A stretch of 6,740 nt of DNA from contig CAYXDO010000275.1 in assembly GCA_964463485.1 (NCBI GenBank), forward strand, positions 1 through 6,740, read 5' to 3'. How positions within the stretch are numbered: position 1 is the first letter of the stretch; each line of letters begins with the position of its first letter. This stretch comes from CAYXDO01 sp964463485. Lineage in GTDB: Bacteria; Myxococcota; Kuafuiibacteriia; Kuafuiibacteriales; Kuafuiibacteriaceae. Below are positions 5,582 through 6,740 of the stretch, in pieces. Position numbers and translations under genes: made by a program. The notes beneath the pieces were generated by a model. That model saw only the letters and a program-made list of their open reading frames with translations, was not told the origin of the DNA and searched no databases.

Positions 5582-6021
5582 CGTCCGACCGACCGATCGA
5601 GCTCCTACTGCACTGGCCAGTGGCGCGGGAGCGGCACCAACGGTGGAGTGGAAGATCGCGTGGACGCGTTTTTTTCTTGATGCGCGTGCGATCCTGCACC
5701 GTCTGGAGCCGCGACTGCCAAAACGTTGATGCGCTCGTGGACGTGGATGGCTACATGTCGCATAGTACGTCGAGTGTTCACGGGCCGGCAAGATCGGTGG
5801 CCCGCTACGAGGCCGAACAACGACCTCAAAGCTCCCGAGCTCGCTCGGGCGACAAATTGGGCCAACGGCACATACCTATTCGAACTCTCGGTCCAACCGT
5901 GGGGCGGCGGGGCGGTCAGCTACGACAGCGGGTTCGTTACCCATACTCGAACTAGATTCACCAGGTCTGCGGCGCCAAGGGCGCGAGCTCGTGCAGACTA
6001 CCGGAGCGAACCTGGAGACGC
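5582..6021. other. Intergenic stretch without a convincing gene
   Basis: A frame from TTG 5726 to TGA 6023-6025 (99 codons) gives a Trp-rich product, with only moderate G/C at third positions and no recognised domain. Its stop overlaps the next ATG as ATGA. An imperfect hairpin (5654-5693) is listed separately. TAGATT (5953-5958) matches the -10 consensus at four of six positions but has no -35 partner. Confidence 0.5.
5654..5693. repeat. Imperfect inverted repeat with a T-rich loop
   Basis: GATCGC (5654-5659) pairs with GCGATC (5688-5693), and ACGCG (5664-5668) pairs with CGCGT (5683-5687). A 4-base bulge lies on the left arm, and a 14-base loop contains seven T residues. A shorter alternative, CGCG-TGGA-CGCG followed by T7 (5657-5675), looks like a weak intrinsic terminator, but no plus-strand gene ends nearby. 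Confidence 0.4.
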
Positions 6022-6372
6022 ATGAGGTCGACATTTCCACGGCTTGTTCGGAAGAATGCGTTACAACTTCTTCTGGCCGGTTTCGCAGGTATCGCGGTGG
6101 GGACCGGCTATTGGGTCGTTCGGCCTTCGCTATTCCCCATTTCCAACGCGATCGTTCTCGGGTTCTGCGAGCACAATCGCTGCGAAGCGATCCATATGAT
6201 AGTCTCTTTCTCCCAAAGTTCGCGCACGATCTGGCAAGACTTTGGACGCGAAGAGGCCTCGCTGGTTTTACCTAATCCTCAGCCTACCATGTGCTCCAGG
6301 CCCGGTACGAAGACGATCTTCTTCAGCTTGAGACCCATCGTGAGCACTTTCCTGCCGAGGTCGGTGAGATAG
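6022..6372 (+). CDS. Possible small membrane-anchored or secreted protein (116 aa)
   Basis: ATG 6022 has GGAG (6014-6017) 4 bases upstream. The product starts MRSTFPRLVRKNALQLLLAG: a basic N-terminus followed by a hydrophobic segment at about residues 14-33, fitting a signal anchor or signal peptide. The rest is polar, with Cys49 and Cys54 in CEHNRC, which could form a local disulfide after export. Third-position G/C is only moderate (about 60%), weaker than in the larger genes, so this may be a recent or foreign gene, or not a gene. Its last 94 bases overlap the opposing gene's end (6279-6372), where the translation (about residue 87 on) may be only a shadow of that strand. A 4-base ATGA overlap links it to a doubtful upstream frame. 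No family is recognised. Confidence 0.4.
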   Translation: MRSTFPRLVRKNALQLLLAGFAGIAVGTGYWVVRPSLFPISNAIVLGFCEHNRCEAIHMIVSFSQSSRTIWQDFGREEASLVLPNPQPTMCSRPGTKTIFFSLRPIVSTFLPRSVR

Positions 6373-6740
6373 TACTTGTAGGTCTTGCCGACCTTCTTGA
6401 TGAGCCCATGCATTCGAAGCCGCTTGAGGAGTCGAGACATCTGGCCTGGGTTCTTGTCGGGCATGTGCTTTCGGACGTCGATATTTCGCATCCCACGAAT
6501 CGTGTGCTCGCCGCGCAAGATCGCCTCGAACAGGCGAAGCTCGCTGTCTTCGAAGAAATTGAACCCTCGGTAGGAGCGCCCTTTGTCGTCGCTCACCTTC
6601 TCGCTCAACTTGCCGACAGTTTCCACGGATGCAGTCGGGTCGTCGATGGACGAGAGGAATTCGAGATATCGACGGTTCGCTGCGACGTGACCGATCAGCC
6701 AAGGCCGGAAGACATCGGGGCGCGGCTGTGCTTGCCCGGC
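6279..6740 (-). CDS. C-terminal part of a protein with a winged-helix-like DNA-binding domain (partial)
   Basis: The frame is open from the right edge to a stop at 6279-6281, giving 153 visible C-terminal residues; the start lies outside the window. GTG at 6626 (visible residue 39) is not a likely start, because sensible protein (FRPWLIGHVAANRRYLEFL) precedes it. Visible residues about 57-141 carry GFNFFEDSELRLFEAILRG, then GMRNIDVRKHMP, SRLLKRLRMHGLIKK, VGKTYKYYLTDLGRKVL. This is a winged-helix layout: recognition-helix-like SRLLKRLR and a beta-wing YKYYLT. From memory, it resembles the C-terminus of a widespread family of roughly 400-residue proteins, often multicopy and labelled hypothetical or MarR-like, in environmental bacteria. 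The N-terminal function cannot be judged. A regulator or a mobile-element-associated protein are both possible. Confidence 0.8.
   Translation of the reverse strand, partial: AGQAQPRPDVFRPWLIGHVAANRRYLEFLSSIDDPTASVETVGKLSEKVSDDKGRSYRGFNFFEDSELRLFEAILRGEHTIRGMRNIDVRKHMPDKNPGQMSRLLKRLRMHGLIKKVGKTYKYYLTDLGRKVLTMGLKLKKIVFVPGLEHMVG

Noticed and set aside
5294..5791. Minus-strand frames with Gly-Thr, Asn-Gln and Ser-Glu runs
   Set aside because: These are the reverse readings of the same arrays, with no start context or conserved-looking flanks.
5263..5955. Plus-strand frame encoding Val-Pro and Asp-Ser dipeptide runs
   Set aside because: Hexamer arrays keep all frames open. The 16-bp unit shifts frame inside the array, and the sequence outside the repeats has no recognisable domain or strong codon bias.

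Overview
The window is GC-rich, with a strong G/C preference at third codon positions in its better genes. It carries large secreted or surface proteins built from Ig-like, beta-sandwich and beta-propeller units, separated by roomy intergenic DNA with hexamer microsatellites. That mix suggests a large-genome, myxobacteria-like (deltaproteobacterial) or similar environmental bacterium. This is an inference from style; no taxonomic marker is present.

Layout, left to right. (1) 1-313 has no large gene. It holds a perfect 11-bp inverted repeat at 44-66 and a possible 49-residue single-span membrane protein on the minus strand (26-175). (2) 314-1504 (+) encodes a secreted protein with two He_PIG-type Ig domains and a fibronectin-III-like end; its true start is probably nearer 518. 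(3) 1505-1814 is intergenic, with a tandem TTGACG-TTGACA promoter-like element just before the next gene. (4) 1815-3581 (+) encodes a lipoprotein with one Ig-like domain followed by four Cys-containing modules of about 113 residues. (5) A small ORF of unknown role, 3653-3832 (+), ends on the same CTAG as (6), a convergent minus-strand gene, 3829-5121, encoding an exported beta-propeller-like protein. (7) 5122-6021 is a repeat-rich intergenic region: two copies of a roughly 95-bp direct repeat, each containing GGGCAC hexamers, flank an oppositely oriented GTGCCC/GTACCC array and a GATTCT array. Smaller hairpins follow. (8) 6022-6372 (+) is a possible small membrane-anchored protein. It overlaps, tail to tail, (9) the C-terminal part of a minus-strand gene (6279 to the right edge) ending in a winged-helix-like domain.

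The three large genes share a theme: exported, beta-rich, probably surface or periplasmic proteins of unknown partner. They do not form an obvious operon, since the spacing between the first two is 310 bp and the third is convergent. No RNA gene, CRISPR array, recognisable transposase or complete biosynthetic pathway was found. The most unusual part is the composite repeat locus at 5180-5563, which lies directly upstream of the beta-propeller gene and has G-quadruplex and alternative-hairpin potential on both strands.
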